Assembly (NCBI GenBank): GCA_050633205.1
Contig: JBOEGA010000010.1
Location: 38,625-102,624 of the forward strand
From: CBDHHC01 sp050633205
GTDB lineage: Bacteria; Pseudomonadota; Alphaproteobacteria; Rhizobiales; CBDHHC01
Length of the DNA stretch: 64,000 nucleotides
Direction of reading: 5' to 3'
Shown: piece by piece, positions 27,389 through 35,393 of the stretch
How the letters are laid out: the number at the start of each line of letters is the position of its first letter
How positions within the stretch are numbered: position 1 is the first letter of the stretch
Program-made: the position numbers and the translations under genes
Notes under the pieces: generated by a model
Databases searched by the model: none
What the model was told of the DNA's origin: nothing
Seen by the model: only the letters and a program-made list of their open reading frames with translations

Positions 27389-28645
27389 ATGAGCGATAAT
27401 TTTGATATTATTCTGAGTGGTGGAACTGTGATTGATCCTGCTACGGGCAGAAACGGTCGATTTGATATTGGCATAAAGGACGGTAAAATCGCTACCATTG
27501 ACACGGGGCTGAATGCGTCCGAGGCGGCTGTGACCGATGTTACGGGCAAACTTGTTATTCCGGGAATGATTGATACGCACGGGCATATTTATGAGCATGT
27601 GACGGGAAAATTTGGTCTTAACCCGGATATGGTCGGTGTGCGCTCTGCCGTTACAACAGTGGTGGATCAGGGTGGGCCGAGCTGTATGACGCTTGGTGGG
27701 TTCAAACATTTTGTTGCGGGTGCTTCGCGAACCAATCTGTACTGTTTTATATCCGCCTATCTGGTTGGCGGACTTGAAGGGCATATGTACCCTGACCTTT
27801 ATGGACCAAACGGGGTAAACCCTGAGCATACTGTTCGGGTAGCGAGAGATAATCTGGATATTGTGCGCGGTGTGAAGGCCCATGCGGAGATTGGCGGGCA
27901 GTCCCGCTGGGGGCTTGAGGTTATCAAGACCGGCAAGAGGATTTCCAGGGAGCTTGATCTGCCGCTATATATTCATCTCGGGCAGCTCTGGCCCAGTGTT
28001 GAGGAGGGGCCTGTTCCTGATCCTGATGAGCTGATCCGGGAACTGGTGCCTATTATGGATGAGGGTGATGTTCTGGCGCATCCGTTTACGCGGCATCCGG
28101 GGGGATTTGTTTCAGAGCAGGGCGAAGTCCACCCGATTGTGTTTGAAGCGATTGACCGCGGTGTTCGTGTTGATGTGGGGCACGGGTCTCATTTCAGCTT
28201 CCAAGTCGCGAAGACGGTTCTTGATGCGGGGATCAGGCCATTTACACTTGGCGCCGATATGCATGGTTATAATGTGACTGTTCTGCCTGAAGGGCTCGAT
28301 AAAGATGTGCGTGAGGCCAATCCGTTCTTTGGTGTTGCACCCTTTAACCTGACTGTTGCCATGACCAAACTGACTACACTTGGTATGCCCCTTGCGGATG
28401 TTATTGCAACGGTTACTAAAAATCCCGCAATTATGCTGGGCAAGCAGGATGAGCTTGGGGCACTTGAGACTGGCCGGGTGGCTGATATTTCGGTGCTGGA
28501 TATGCTTGAGGGGAAATTCAAGCTGTTTGACAATTCCGGTGTTGAGGTGATTACCGACAAGCTGATCCACCCTGTTATGTGCCTGAAGGATGGAGTTATT
28601 TTCAACGCGGATTCACCGTTAATTCCTGAACCTGTTGCGGCCTGA
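27389..28645 (+). CDS. Amidohydrolase-superfamily deacetylase/dihydroorotase-like enzyme
   Basis: A 418-aa metal-dependent hydrolase. The first metal motif is GMIDTHGHIYEH. LYIHLGQLWP, then VLAHPFTRHPGG and VDVGHGSHFSF provide further metal His residues, and FTLGADMHGYN the catalytic Asp. The C-terminal sheet GRVADISVLD completes the composite domain. It resembles the amidohydrolase/deacetylase group related to dihydroorotase and D-aminoacylase; substrate unknown. GAGGTG precedes the ATG. Neighbours are a LivF-like ATPase (divergent) and a Rieske protein (convergent, 5 bp away), suggesting uptake and breakdown of a nitrogenous compound. Confidence 0.85.
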   Translation: MSDNFDIILSGGTVIDPATGRNGRFDIGIKDGKIATIDTGLNASEAAVTDVTGKLVIPGMIDTHGHIYEHVTGKFGLNPDMVGVRSAVTTVVDQGGPSCMTLGGFKHFVAGASRTNLYCFISAYLVGGLEGHMYPDLYGPNGVNPEHTVRVARDNLDIVRGVKAHAEIGGQSRWGLEVIKTGKRISRELDLPLYIHLGQLWPSVEEGPVPDPDELIRELVPIMDEGDVLAHPFTRHPGGFVSEQGEVHPIVFEAIDRGVRVDVGHGSHFSFQVAKTVLDAGIRPFTLGADMHGYNVTVLPEGLDKDVREANPFFGVAPFNLTVAMTKLTTLGMPLADVIATVTKNPAIMLGKQDELGALETGRVADISVLDMLEGKFKLFDNSGVEVITDKLIHPVMCLKDGVIFNADSPLIPEPVAA

Positions 28646-28650
28646 TTTTA

Positions 28651-29013
28651 TCAGGTGAGGTTCCATACCTGTTTTTTGCCATCTGGCGGGGTTGCGATGA
28701 CTGCATCCATATCGACCTCGACCATATCTTCAACGATGCGAACGGGGTAGAGTTTGAGATTATCGACCCGCCAGCCCGCAGAGACTTCTCCGGAGTTCAG
28801 ATTGAAGCGGGCGAAATGTCTTGGGCAGTGAACTTCACAGCCCTCTACTTTTCCCTCTGCCAGACTGGCCCTGTCATGAGGGCAGAGGCTCTGAAATGCG
28901 CGGGGCTCTCCGTCGATAAGTGCAAGGGCGAGTTTGTATTCACCTATGGTTACGACAGTGACCTTTTGTGGCGTCAGTGATGTCAGTGGAACTATTGGCT
29001 GGTAATCGGTCAT
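28651..29013 (-). CDS. Rieske [2Fe-2S] protein, NirD/ferredoxin-like
   Basis: A 120-aa soluble Rieske protein. The two cluster-binding boxes are CPHDRASLAEG and CPRHFARFN, giving C-x-H and C-x2-H separated by 14 residues. Such small Rieske proteins serve as ferredoxins of ring-hydroxylating dioxygenases or as NirD-like subunits. No oxygenase or nitrite reductase gene is adjacent, so the redox partner is unknown. It is convergent with the amidohydrolase gene and may share its termination region. Confidence 0.88.
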   Translation of the reverse strand: MTDYQPIVPLTSLTPQKVTVVTIGEYKLALALIDGEPRAFQSLCPHDRASLAEGKVEGCEVHCPRHFARFNLNSGEVSAGWRVDNLKLYPVRIVEDMVEVDMDAVIATPPDGKKQVWNLT

Positions 29014-29305
29014 TGTATTTTTTCAGGACACCTTATTTTTGGTTTTTGGATTGTATTGGATTTTTTTCATCTCATAAATGCTAACTCTTGTACTTCACGC
29101 GTCTTAGCAGGGTATCATAAGGCCTGTTGTGGGGGATAAGTTTTTGAGAGGATTTTGGGCCCGTGTGTGGCCAGAGCTTGTTTTTGTGGCAAAAATATAA
29201 TTTATTTCCCTGCCTGGTTTTTGTGATCGGCGCTGAAAAACGGATTTTCCGGTTACGTTCCGATACCGTTTATTGCTGTTCAGGTTACCTTGAAGTACGC
29301 TGAAG

Positions 29306-29331
29306 TTACGTGTTGTTACGTGTGATTACGT
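29306..29331. repeat. Three TTACGT-like direct repeats with 10-bp period
   Basis: TTACG begins at 29306, 29316 and 29326, one helical turn apart, with a fourth TTACGT at 29253. This spacing is typical of multimeric protein-binding sites, but no regulator can be named. Confidence 0.55.
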
Positions 29332-29350
29332 CCGGCCTGATCGGTTCCGG

Positions 29351-29393
29351 TGTGGGGTGAAGTTTTTTCTATCGTATACTCCGTCGGGCCGGG
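29351..29393. repeat. Diverged dispersed repeat, copy A
   Basis: Shares TGTGGGG, TTTTTCTATC, ATAC and TCGGG in the same order with 30405-30450, with point changes and one small length difference. Confidence 0.5.
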
Positions 29394-29509
29394 AAGAATT
29401 TGATCTGCTACGGGAGAGTGATGGCAGTTAATTGTTATTCGTTGCATTTTTTACAATCACTATTTTTCAGAATAATAATACATGTTAGAACTTCGCCATA
29501 TAAATAATA

Positions 29510-30259
29510 TTAAATGCCAAGCTTATCTGTAATGCGATTTAGACGGTAGGCATTCATAAGTGTGGCAAGTTCTACTGCATTCATGCCATAAGAGTCCGGT
29601 AACATGCCTGACACTCCCATCAGGTTCCTGTTTATATCGGCGAGCATTTTTCCCTGATCTTCACGGCGGTCATAGCTGACAAATGGCCCGCCAGGCATAT
29701 TTAAAACATCAAACGGACTGACATCTTCCCAGCGGTCAAAATATTTCTTGTGCAGGTTTGACACTTCAAATCCTTCTTCAGAAAGTGTCAGGCGGCCACG
29801 GGCTATTGTCACCTGAAGAAGCGAGACGCAGGCACCCGCACCAAAAAATAATATGATCAACCAGCCCATCACCGGCCTTTCTGCCAGCATTAATTTTCCA
29901 CTGAAAGTAAATGTAACGCTGATGCACCCTATCAATAGCCATTTCCAGATGGATGCCCTTAAAACACGTACGCCACTGAAGTCTTCGGGAGAGAGTTTTT
30001 TCGGATCCGGGCGTTTTGTATGCCAGCGCAAGGGCAGATATACGGATAATTCCCAGACGCCGACAATGGCGACACACAGGAAAAGCAATGGCGCCCATAT
30101 CATCTCCAGTTCCCGTGTTTTTAAAAGTGCAACCACACCAAGGACAGTAAGCGCTATACCAGTGATGATAAGGAATAAAGCCCGCCAAAAACCGAAAGAC
30201 GAAAGAATATCGCTCCATCGATGCTTTGCTCCTGAATATTCCAGATTATCTCCCGTCAT
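29510..30259 (-). CDS. Membrane protein, PH-like domain, unknown function
   Basis: A 249-aa protein with four hydrophobic helices in two pairs (ALFLIITGIALTVLGVVAL, APLLFLCVAIVGVWEL, LIGCISVTFTFSGKLML, MGWLIILFFGAGACVSLLQV). A cytoplasmic C-terminal part follows (RLTLSEEGFEVSNLHKKYFD, RWEDVSPFDV), resembling bacterial PH-like domains of the STM3941 type. No enzyme motifs are seen. It is flanked on both sides by copies of a dispersed repeat, so it may have arrived with the accessory DNA to its right. Confidence 0.7.
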   Translation of the reverse strand: MTGDNLEYSGAKHRWSDILSSFGFWRALFLIITGIALTVLGVVALLKTRELEMIWAPLLFLCVAIVGVWELSVYLPLRWHTKRPDPKKLSPEDFSGVRVLRASIWKWLLIGCISVTFTFSGKLMLAERPVMGWLIILFFGAGACVSLLQVTIARGRLTLSEEGFEVSNLHKKYFDRWEDVSPFDVLNMPGGPFVSYDRREDQGKMLADINRNLMGVSGMLPDSYGMNAVELATLMNAYRLNRITDKLGI

Positions 30260-30404
30260 AACAAGCAGGTTCCCTCTATACTATTAAACCAATATCCTGA
30301 CATTATATCATGCATAAATTGTAATCTATTTATAATATGGGTTAGCTTTTGTCAGGGCTGATGTTTATGTGGGGGCGGACGGGGTTTATGTGCGCGCTAC
30401 AAGC

Positions 30405-30450
30405 TGTGGGGGAACCTGTCTTTTTCTATCTCATACCCTATCGGGTTGGG
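30405..30450. repeat. Diverged dispersed repeat, copy B
   Basis: Partner of 29351-29393. It lies just downstream of the XRE-FGE gene's stop codon (minus strand), where accessory sequences of diversity-generating retroelements are often found; that link is inference. Confidence 0.5.
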
Positions 30451-30547
30451 TACGGTCACGCCTCGCTATCGCTCAGCAGGTAAAGCTATAAGACGTAAGA
30501 ACGCCGAACTCAATCGCAACCATTTCATCAGAACTGCAACTCTGTGC

Positions 30548-32281
30548 CTAGTTGGACGCGAGCGCCCTGGCAACGCGAAACCCGATAAGCCCGTCCCGGT
30601 CGCCCCGGCTGAGCCAGTAGCGGTTACGCGCGCGCAGGTACTGCGGATCGTTGAACCAGGAGCCGCCGCGCAAAACGCGATAGTTTTCATTATTATCACT
30701 ACCACCCACCCATGCTGAACCATCTTCAGGAGCACCTTTATAACTATCATGCCAATGATCCTCACACCATTCATCAATATTACCATGCATATTATAAAGC
30801 CCCCACGCGTTGGGTTGAAAACTATCAACAGGAACTGTTTTTTCCCTGTACTCACCCTTGGCACCATTGCCATATGTGTAATCACCATCATAGTTGGCTT
30901 GTTCTGTGGAAATCTCGTTTCCCCAACTAAACTCAGTTTCTGTCCCGGCCCGGCAGGTATATTCCCATTCAGCCTCGCTCAGCAGCCTATAGTGTTGGCC
31001 TGTCGTTTCTGATAGCCATTTCACATAGTTCTGTGCATCATCCCATGAGACGTTAATGACTGGCCGCCTATCCCGCCCCCAGCCTTCGTCTTTGGGTTTA
31101 TGAGCATCTGGGTTCTGAGAGGTGTAGAAGTCCCATTCCTCGAAGGTTACGGCGAAACGGCCGACCGCCAGGCGGTAGTCTATGGTGACTTCGTGTTGAG
31201 GGCGTTCATATTCATTACCTTCGTTATCTGCAGAGCCCATGAGGAAGTTGCCGGAGGGAATGATGATGAGTTCCGGTGCTGTGCGGGCATCGCGAAAAAC
31301 TGAGCCCGGCGGCAACAGCTCGGCGTAGGTGCCAAGGAGGAGCTGGCTGGAGATGAGAAGCTCTTTAAATATATCCCTATCCAGCTCTTCAAGGCGGGCA
31401 CGGATGGTGGTGATGTTTTTGAGGTGGAGGGGGTTGCGATCGAGTTCTATTTCGAGTTCTTCGAGAATGTTCAGGCCCTTGTTGCGGAAGTCGGTATCAT
31501 TGATGTCTTCCAGTTTGAATTTGCGTTGCTGGATTTCAGAGAACAGTGCCTCGATCAGGTTATGATGTTTGATATTTTCGCAGGGCCAGTCATTGGGGAT
31601 CAGACCGTCTTTATATTCAGGATAAAACTGTCCCAGTTCATTCTCGAAGCCATCCAGCTTTTCCCTGAGATTTTTCAATGAAAAAATATCAGCATCATCT
31701 TTCAAGTTTTTCCGCTCTGCTTCCTGCACAAAACTGTCGAGCTGTTTCATGAGGGTGGAGAAGTCTTCCAGATTGAAGGGGTGGTTTGTATCTGCCATTT
31801 TCTCAATGCGGTTCAGGGTGTTGGTGATGCCCCTGACGAAGCGCATTTCGCTGTTATGCCTCGATATCTCAGATACAATTTTGCGCGCTGCGGGGATGTG
31901 GATGAGAAGGCAGGTGAGGTCTTGTTTGCTTTTGGTGGAATCTGGGGCGTAATGCGGTTCTGTGTAGTTCAGGGTGGCGTTGGGTTGAGCAGCTTGCTCG
32001 TATTCCACGACTTTGGCGTTAAAAATATCATGATCAACTTCCAGACCTTCATTCTGGCACCCCTTTATGATCCTGTTTATGGTCGGCAGATGAGGTTCCT
32101 TAACTTTGCCGCGTTCAATTCTCTGGAGCGTGTTCTTTCCAACCCCACAGACTTCTGCAAAATTCTCCTGCGATAGATTTGTTAAGCCCCTGAAATATTT
32201 AACTGCTTTTCCCACACTGGTGCTTTTTGGGGGATTTTGGGGTGGGTTTTCTGATGTTTTTCGGGAATTTTTTTCGGTCAT
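30548..32281 (-). CDS. XRE-type HTH fused to FGE-sulfatase domain; DGR-like variable end
   Basis: A 577-aa fusion. Residues ~22-78 form an XRE helix-turn-helix (GLTNLSQENFAEVCGVGKNT, then LQRIERGKV). Residues ~90-335 are helical and charged. Residues ~340-575 are a formylglycine-generating-enzyme/C-type-lectin-fold domain (SGNFLMGSADNEGNEYERP, RLLSEAEWEYTCRAG, MHGNIDEWCEDHW). The end, VLRGGSWFNDPQYLRARNRY followed by IGFRVARAL, has the shape of a variable repeat of a diversity-generating retroelement, and its DNA is clearly more GC-rich than the rest of the gene. No Shine-Dalgarno precedes the ATG. Function is probably ligand recognition coupled to DNA binding; this is inference. Confidence 0.85.
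   Translation of the reverse strand: MTEKNSRKTSENPPQNPPKSTSVGKAVKYFRGLTNLSQENFAEVCGVGKNTLQRIERGKVKEPHLPTINRIIKGCQNEGLEVDHDIFNAKVVEYEQAAQPNATLNYTEPHYAPDSTKSKQDLTCLLIHIPAARKIVSEISRHNSEMRFVRGITNTLNRIEKMADTNHPFNLEDFSTLMKQLDSFVQEAERKNLKDDADIFSLKNLREKLDGFENELGQFYPEYKDGLIPNDWPCENIKHHNLIEALFSEIQQRKFKLEDINDTDFRNKGLNILEELEIELDRNPLHLKNITTIRARLEELDRDIFKELLISSQLLLGTYAELLPPGSVFRDARTAPELIIIPSGNFLMGSADNEGNEYERPQHEVTIDYRLAVGRFAVTFEEWDFYTSQNPDAHKPKDEGWGRDRRPVINVSWDDAQNYVKWLSETTGQHYRLLSEAEWEYTCRAGTETEFSWGNEISTEQANYDGDYTYGNGAKGEYREKTVPVDSFQPNAWGLYNMHGNIDEWCEDHWHDSYKGAPEDGSAWVGGSDNNENYRVLRGGSWFNDPQYLRARNRYWLSRGDRDGLIGFRVARALASN
30566..30672 (-). other. Candidate DGR variable repeat (VR)
   Basis: The C-terminal coding segment from LRGGSW to IGFRVARA. 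Codons at the expected variable positions (TTC, GAT, TAC, TAC, TGG) fit an NNY-like pattern that would derive from AAY codons of a template repeat. No matching template repeat was found by eye in this window. Confidence 0.5.
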
Positions 32282-32362
32282 TTAATCGCGTAATTTCAAA
32301 TCATCATATGAAAAACAGACGACTTCCGGGAGCCGTTGCTCATACAAAAGGAGTTAATGGCT

Positions 32363-32812
32363 ATGAGTAAAAAAACTTTACGCAACATACCGTCTCTGAA
32401 CGGAAATTACTACCATAACGGGAAAGGCCAGACACAAAGTACCCGAAATTTTGGGAAAAGTCTGCCTGCTATTCTAACAGCTCTGATATGGACCGGAATT
32501 GCGGGATCCCCCGCCCTCGCTCAGGATAAATATCACGACACGGAGACCATTACGCCGAAATACCACTCCGGCACTATGGTTCTGCCATGCAGCACGTTTT
32601 ATTGCCGGTTGCAGAGGCTGATGCGGCTTCTGGAGCGGCTGGAGGTTGAGTTTTACTTTGGTTTTGAACTGGACCTTAAAATCAGGCTGCGGCCTGAGGA
32701 GGTTGAGCGGAGGCTGTCGCTGATTGAAGAAAAGCTGATGCAACGAGGGCAGATGGTTCCTGAGATTAAACTGGAACTGGATGCCCTGAAGGTTATGATC
32801 AGTAAGGGGTGA
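32363..32812 (+). CDS. Exported protein of unknown function
   Basis: A 149-aa protein. Residues ~35-55 (LPAILTALIWTGIAGSPALA) look like a late signal peptide with an ALA-Q cleavage site after a long basic N-region. The mature part has two Cys (LPCSTFYCRLQ) and an amphipathic helical end (LRPEEVERRLSLIEEKLMQR). I do not recognise a family. AAAGGAG at 32347-32353 favours ATG 32363 over ATG 32357. It is divergent from the XRE-FGE gene and may be its partner or target. Confidence 0.6.
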   Translation: MSKKTLRNIPSLNGNYYHNGKGQTQSTRNFGKSLPAILTALIWTGIAGSPALAQDKYHDTETITPKYHSGTMVLPCSTFYCRLQRLMRLLERLEVEFYFGFELDLKIRLRPEEVERRLSLIEEKLMQRGQMVPEIKLELDALKVMISKG

Positions 32813-33006
32813 TTTTCATGAGGGGGGCAGGGGTAGCGATATCCCTGCTGCCTATTCGATGATGTTATCTAATACGTAAAACTCACCGACAACGGCTCTT
32901 AAAACGCGGCAGGAATGCGATGGAAAATGTTAGCGGGAGTTAAAAATCGGGATATTTCTTTGGCCAGCAAATTTAAATTAACTTATTGATTTTGTTGGGA
33001 AAATTT

Positions 33007-33016
33007 AATGGCGCAC
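33007..33016. repeat. Candidate attL core
   Basis: AATGGCGCAC, identical to 41657-41666. Chromosomal sequence lies to the left and element sequence to the right. Confidence 0.6.
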
Positions 33017-33115
33017 TTAGAGGGAGAGATTTCCAACACTCTTTTCGAAGTGCTGGAAGAATGGAATGACATCCTTTCCTATATAGATTTTGATGAAGAG
33101 GAGCCAAAGCAATGA
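33008..33115 (+). CDS. 35-codon ORF: displaced C-terminal tail of the serine recombinase
   Basis: A short acidic peptide beginning MAHLEGEISNTLFEVLEEWN and ending in DFDEEEPKQ. In the integrated state it is an isolated ORF with a poor ribosome site. In the circular form the recombinase frame (…MHNLE-MAH at 41658-41666) continues without shift into LEGEIS here, giving a 546-aa protein. Its TGA (33113-33115) overlaps the ATG (33112) of the mobC reading frame. I therefore read it as the native recombinase C-terminus parted from its gene by integration, not as an independent gene. Confidence 0.65.
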   Translation: MAHLEGEISNTLFEVLEEWNDILSYIDFDEEEPKQ

Positions 33116-33204
33116 CAGGCTCCCATCAGAAAAACTCAGCGAAAAGCAACTTTAGGCAGGCTCAAAAGCCGAAACCACCAGCGATCGCTACGCCTGACAC
33201 ATGA
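33112..33204 (+). pseudogene. N-terminal segment of mobC, out of frame with the rest
   Basis: ATG 33112 opens MTGSHQKNSAKS and stops at 33204. Skipping one base near G33181 would join it to the mobC frame as KPKPP-RSLRLTHEERAMLE, the expected N-terminus of a ribbon-helix-helix MobC protein. This points to a one-base frameshift, a sequencing error or a +1 recoding site. Confidence 0.55.
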
Positions 33205-33214
33205 AGAACGGGCC

Positions 33215-33532
33215 ATGCTGGAAAAAGCGGCGGCTGGCATGACCTTAAGCGCTTATATCCGCCTTCGCTTGTTTGATAAGAACGTCAAGCCGCGCAAAAC
33301 GCGTAATAAAGCGCCTGTCAAAGACCATAAGGCGCTGGCTCAAATTCTGGCGCTTGTCGGTCAATCCAGAGTGCCGAACAATCTGAACCAGATTGCGAAG
33401 GCCGTTCATATCGGCGTTTTACCGCTCACGCCGGAAGTTGAGGCCGATATTCGCAAGGCTTGCGAAGAAGTCCGGCAAATCCGGGATATGCTGATTTTTG
33501 CCCTTGGCCTGAAAATCATGGGTGATAAGTGA
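33215..33532 (+). CDS. mobC: MobC-like relaxosome accessory protein (frame-shifted N-terminus)
   Basis: A 105-aa reading frame matching plasmid mobilization protein MobC, which binds oriT and helps the relaxase. LEKAAAGMTLSAYIRLRLF is the ribbon-helix-helix part, and VPNNLNQIAKAVHIGVLPLT plus VRQIRDMLIFALG is the C-terminal MobC domain. The conserved N-terminal strand (RSLRLTHEERAM) lies upstream in the same frame but has no start codon; the likely true start at 33112 is in another frame. Its TGA overlaps the GTG start of the relaxase by 3 bp, showing tight coupling. Confidence 0.75.
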   Translation: MLEKAAAGMTLSAYIRLRLFDKNVKPRKTRNKAPVKDHKALAQILALVGQSRVPNNLNQIAKAVHIGVLPLTPEVEADIRKACEEVRQIRDMLIFALGLKIMGDK

Positions 33533-34986
33533 TCCTCAAAGGCTCTCAGCGTAGCGGTGCGATGCAACTGGCATCGCACCTGCTCAAAGCAGAAAACGAG
33601 CATGTCGAAATCCATGAGGTTCGGGGCTTTATCTCGGATAATGTCAGAGAAGCTTTCAAAGAATCCGAAGCGCTCGCCAAAGGAACGCGCTGCACACAGC
33701 ACTTATTCTCCTTAAGCCTCAATCCTCCGGAAACGGAATGCGTTGAGGTCGAAGCCTTTGAAAAAGCCATTACTGACATAGAAAGTAGCCTCAAGCTTTC
33801 CAACCAGCCCCGCATTGTGATCTTCCATGAAAAAGAAGGCCGCCGCCATTGTCACGCGGTCTGGTCCCGCATTGATACGCAGAATATGAAGGCTATCAAC
33901 CTGCCGCATTACAAAAACAGGCTGATGGACGTTTCTAAACGTCTTTACCTTGAACATGGCTGGACAATGCCGGAAGGATTGCGAGACAGGAACAAGCGCA
34001 ATCCGTACAACTACTCGCTGGCAGAATGGCAGCAAGCCAAACGCGCCGGGATTGATCCGAAAGCCCTGAAACAAACCTTTCAGGAATGCTGGAACATCTC
34101 AGATTCCAGAAAAGCGTTTTCTCATGCACTATCTGAACATGGTTTAACACTGGCAAAAGGTGACAGGCGCGGCTTTGTCGCCGTTGATTACAGGGGTGAA
34201 GTCTACGCCATTGCCCGGTATGCCGGGATAAAAACCAAAGATGTGAAGGAAAAGCTGGGAAAGCCTGAAAACCTGCCAAGCGTAGCAGAAACAAAAGCCG
34301 ATATATCCCGGAAGATGAGCCAGAAATTACATAGTTTCATTGATCAAACGGACAAAAAACTGAAAGCCTCCGCTCAAACACTGAATTTGAAGCGTCAAAA
34401 ACTGACCGAGCATCACCGGGAAGCACGCCGAAATCTTGAACAACAGCAAAACCAACGCAGCGTAGCAGAGGCACAAAAAAGAGCAGAGCGTTTCCGCAAA
34501 GGCTTTCGCGGCGTGTGGGATTACTTAAGCGGAAAGAATGCAAAGATCAAAGCGCAAAACAGCATGGAAACCTATTGGTGTTCTCAGCGTGACAGGCGGG
34601 AAAGGCAAAATCTGATAGACAGGCAATTATCTGAGCGCCAGTCTCTGCAAAAGCAAATCCAGCAAGTGCGCTTCGTTCATAACCGAGCCGTAACAAAGCT
34701 GCATAAGGATATCGGCCATTACATGAATTTAAGCCGTGATGAACAGGAAAAGGCACTTGCGCCCCAGCCAAAACCCAAAGTCCGGCCTGACAAAGTTCAG
34801 GAAACACCGAAAACAAGACAGAAGAGCAGGCTGGATAAGCTTAAGGAAAAGCCGGTGCAACAAGCATTTGCGGAGCAAACCAAGCAGGAGCAACAACCCA
34901 CGCAGCAGGACCGTTTGCAACGGTTGAGAAGTGGTCGATCAAGTCCCAGCACCGAAAGAAGCAGAGGCCCGGACCGGGAACGGTAG
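33529..34986 (+). CDS. Relaxase/mobilization nuclease (MobA/VirD2-like)
   Basis: A 485-aa relaxase. Residues ~1-230 carry the nuclease domain with the metal-binding HEKEGRRHCHAVW (H100, H107, H109). The N-terminus is MILKGSQRSGAMQLASHLL, without a clear catalytic Tyr. A remembered alphaproteobacterial relaxase subgroup looks the same, so the nicking residue is uncertain. The C-terminal half is a charged coiled coil rich in Gln/Arg. It starts with GTG overlapping the mobC stop. It would nick oriT for conjugative transfer using a helper element's secretion system, since no T4SS genes are present. Confidence 0.82.
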   Translation: MILKGSQRSGAMQLASHLLKAENEHVEIHEVRGFISDNVREAFKESEALAKGTRCTQHLFSLSLNPPETECVEVEAFEKAITDIESSLKLSNQPRIVIFHEKEGRRHCHAVWSRIDTQNMKAINLPHYKNRLMDVSKRLYLEHGWTMPEGLRDRNKRNPYNYSLAEWQQAKRAGIDPKALKQTFQECWNISDSRKAFSHALSEHGLTLAKGDRRGFVAVDYRGEVYAIARYAGIKTKDVKEKLGKPENLPSVAETKADISRKMSQKLHSFIDQTDKKLKASAQTLNLKRQKLTEHHREARRNLEQQQNQRSVAEAQKRAERFRKGFRGVWDYLSGKNAKIKAQNSMETYWCSQRDRRERQNLIDRQLSERQSLQKQIQQVRFVHNRAVTKLHKDIGHYMNLSRDEQEKALAPQPKPKVRPDKVQETPKTRQKSRLDKLKEKPVQQAFAEQTKQEQQPTQQDRLQRLRSGRSSPSTERSRGPDRER

Positions 34987-35393
34987 TTCCCCTTGGAAAA
35001 TTTTCCGTTTCTTGAAAATCTGCTTTTCGGAGCCGCCCCTCCCTTCCTTCAGGGGGCGGTGAACGAAAAGAAGATTTGAGACTGCTTTTTGGTGAGTCCT
35101 CTTAAAATCAAATAAAAAAGCGGCGCGCCAGCGCCTCGGTATCAGGCAGCTTTGCTGCCGCCCGAAAGGGATTGTCACCTGAATAGGCGGAAACCGTTCT
35201 TTACGGGTTCCGTAAAGCTTGGGCGGACCTTCCCGCCCTTAGCGAAATAAAGCCCGTCCCGCAAAGCGGGTGAGCCAGAAAAAATGTGTAATGAACGGAG
35301 ATATATCAGCAATCCAGGTGTGAAGCGGGCATATGAGACTGATTGCATAAGAAAAGGATATTGCAGGGATGGGAAACGTGATACAGACACGTA
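34987..35393. other. Hairpin-rich non-coding stretch, possible oriT or structured RNA
   Basis: About 400 bp with no convincing ORF. It contains GGCAGC-TTT-GCTGCC (35145-35159), CTTTACGG-GTT-CCGTAAAG (35199-35217) and CCCGC-AAA-GCGGG near 35257-35269. Such stacked perfect hairpins near a relaxase fit an oriT or a small RNA, but no nic site can be named. Confidence 0.4.

Larger units (their letters stand above)
29014..29509. other. Intergenic region with phased repeats and a dispersed repeat copy
   Basis: About 500 bp without a credible gene. It contains three TTACG motifs spaced exactly 10 bp (29306-29330), another at 29253, and one copy (29351-29393) of a diverged repeat found again at 30405-30450. 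Confidence 0.5.

Noticed and set aside
27353..27883. 176-codon minus-strand ORF opposite the amidohydrolase start
   Set aside because: Overlaps conserved metal-binding residues of the amidohydrolase on the other strand; composition looks like a shadow frame.
30548..33006. Extending the mobile element leftwards to include the XRE-FGE gene
   Set aside because: The only att-like match found is at 33007-33016 and it fits the recombinase frame; nothing similar was seen further left.
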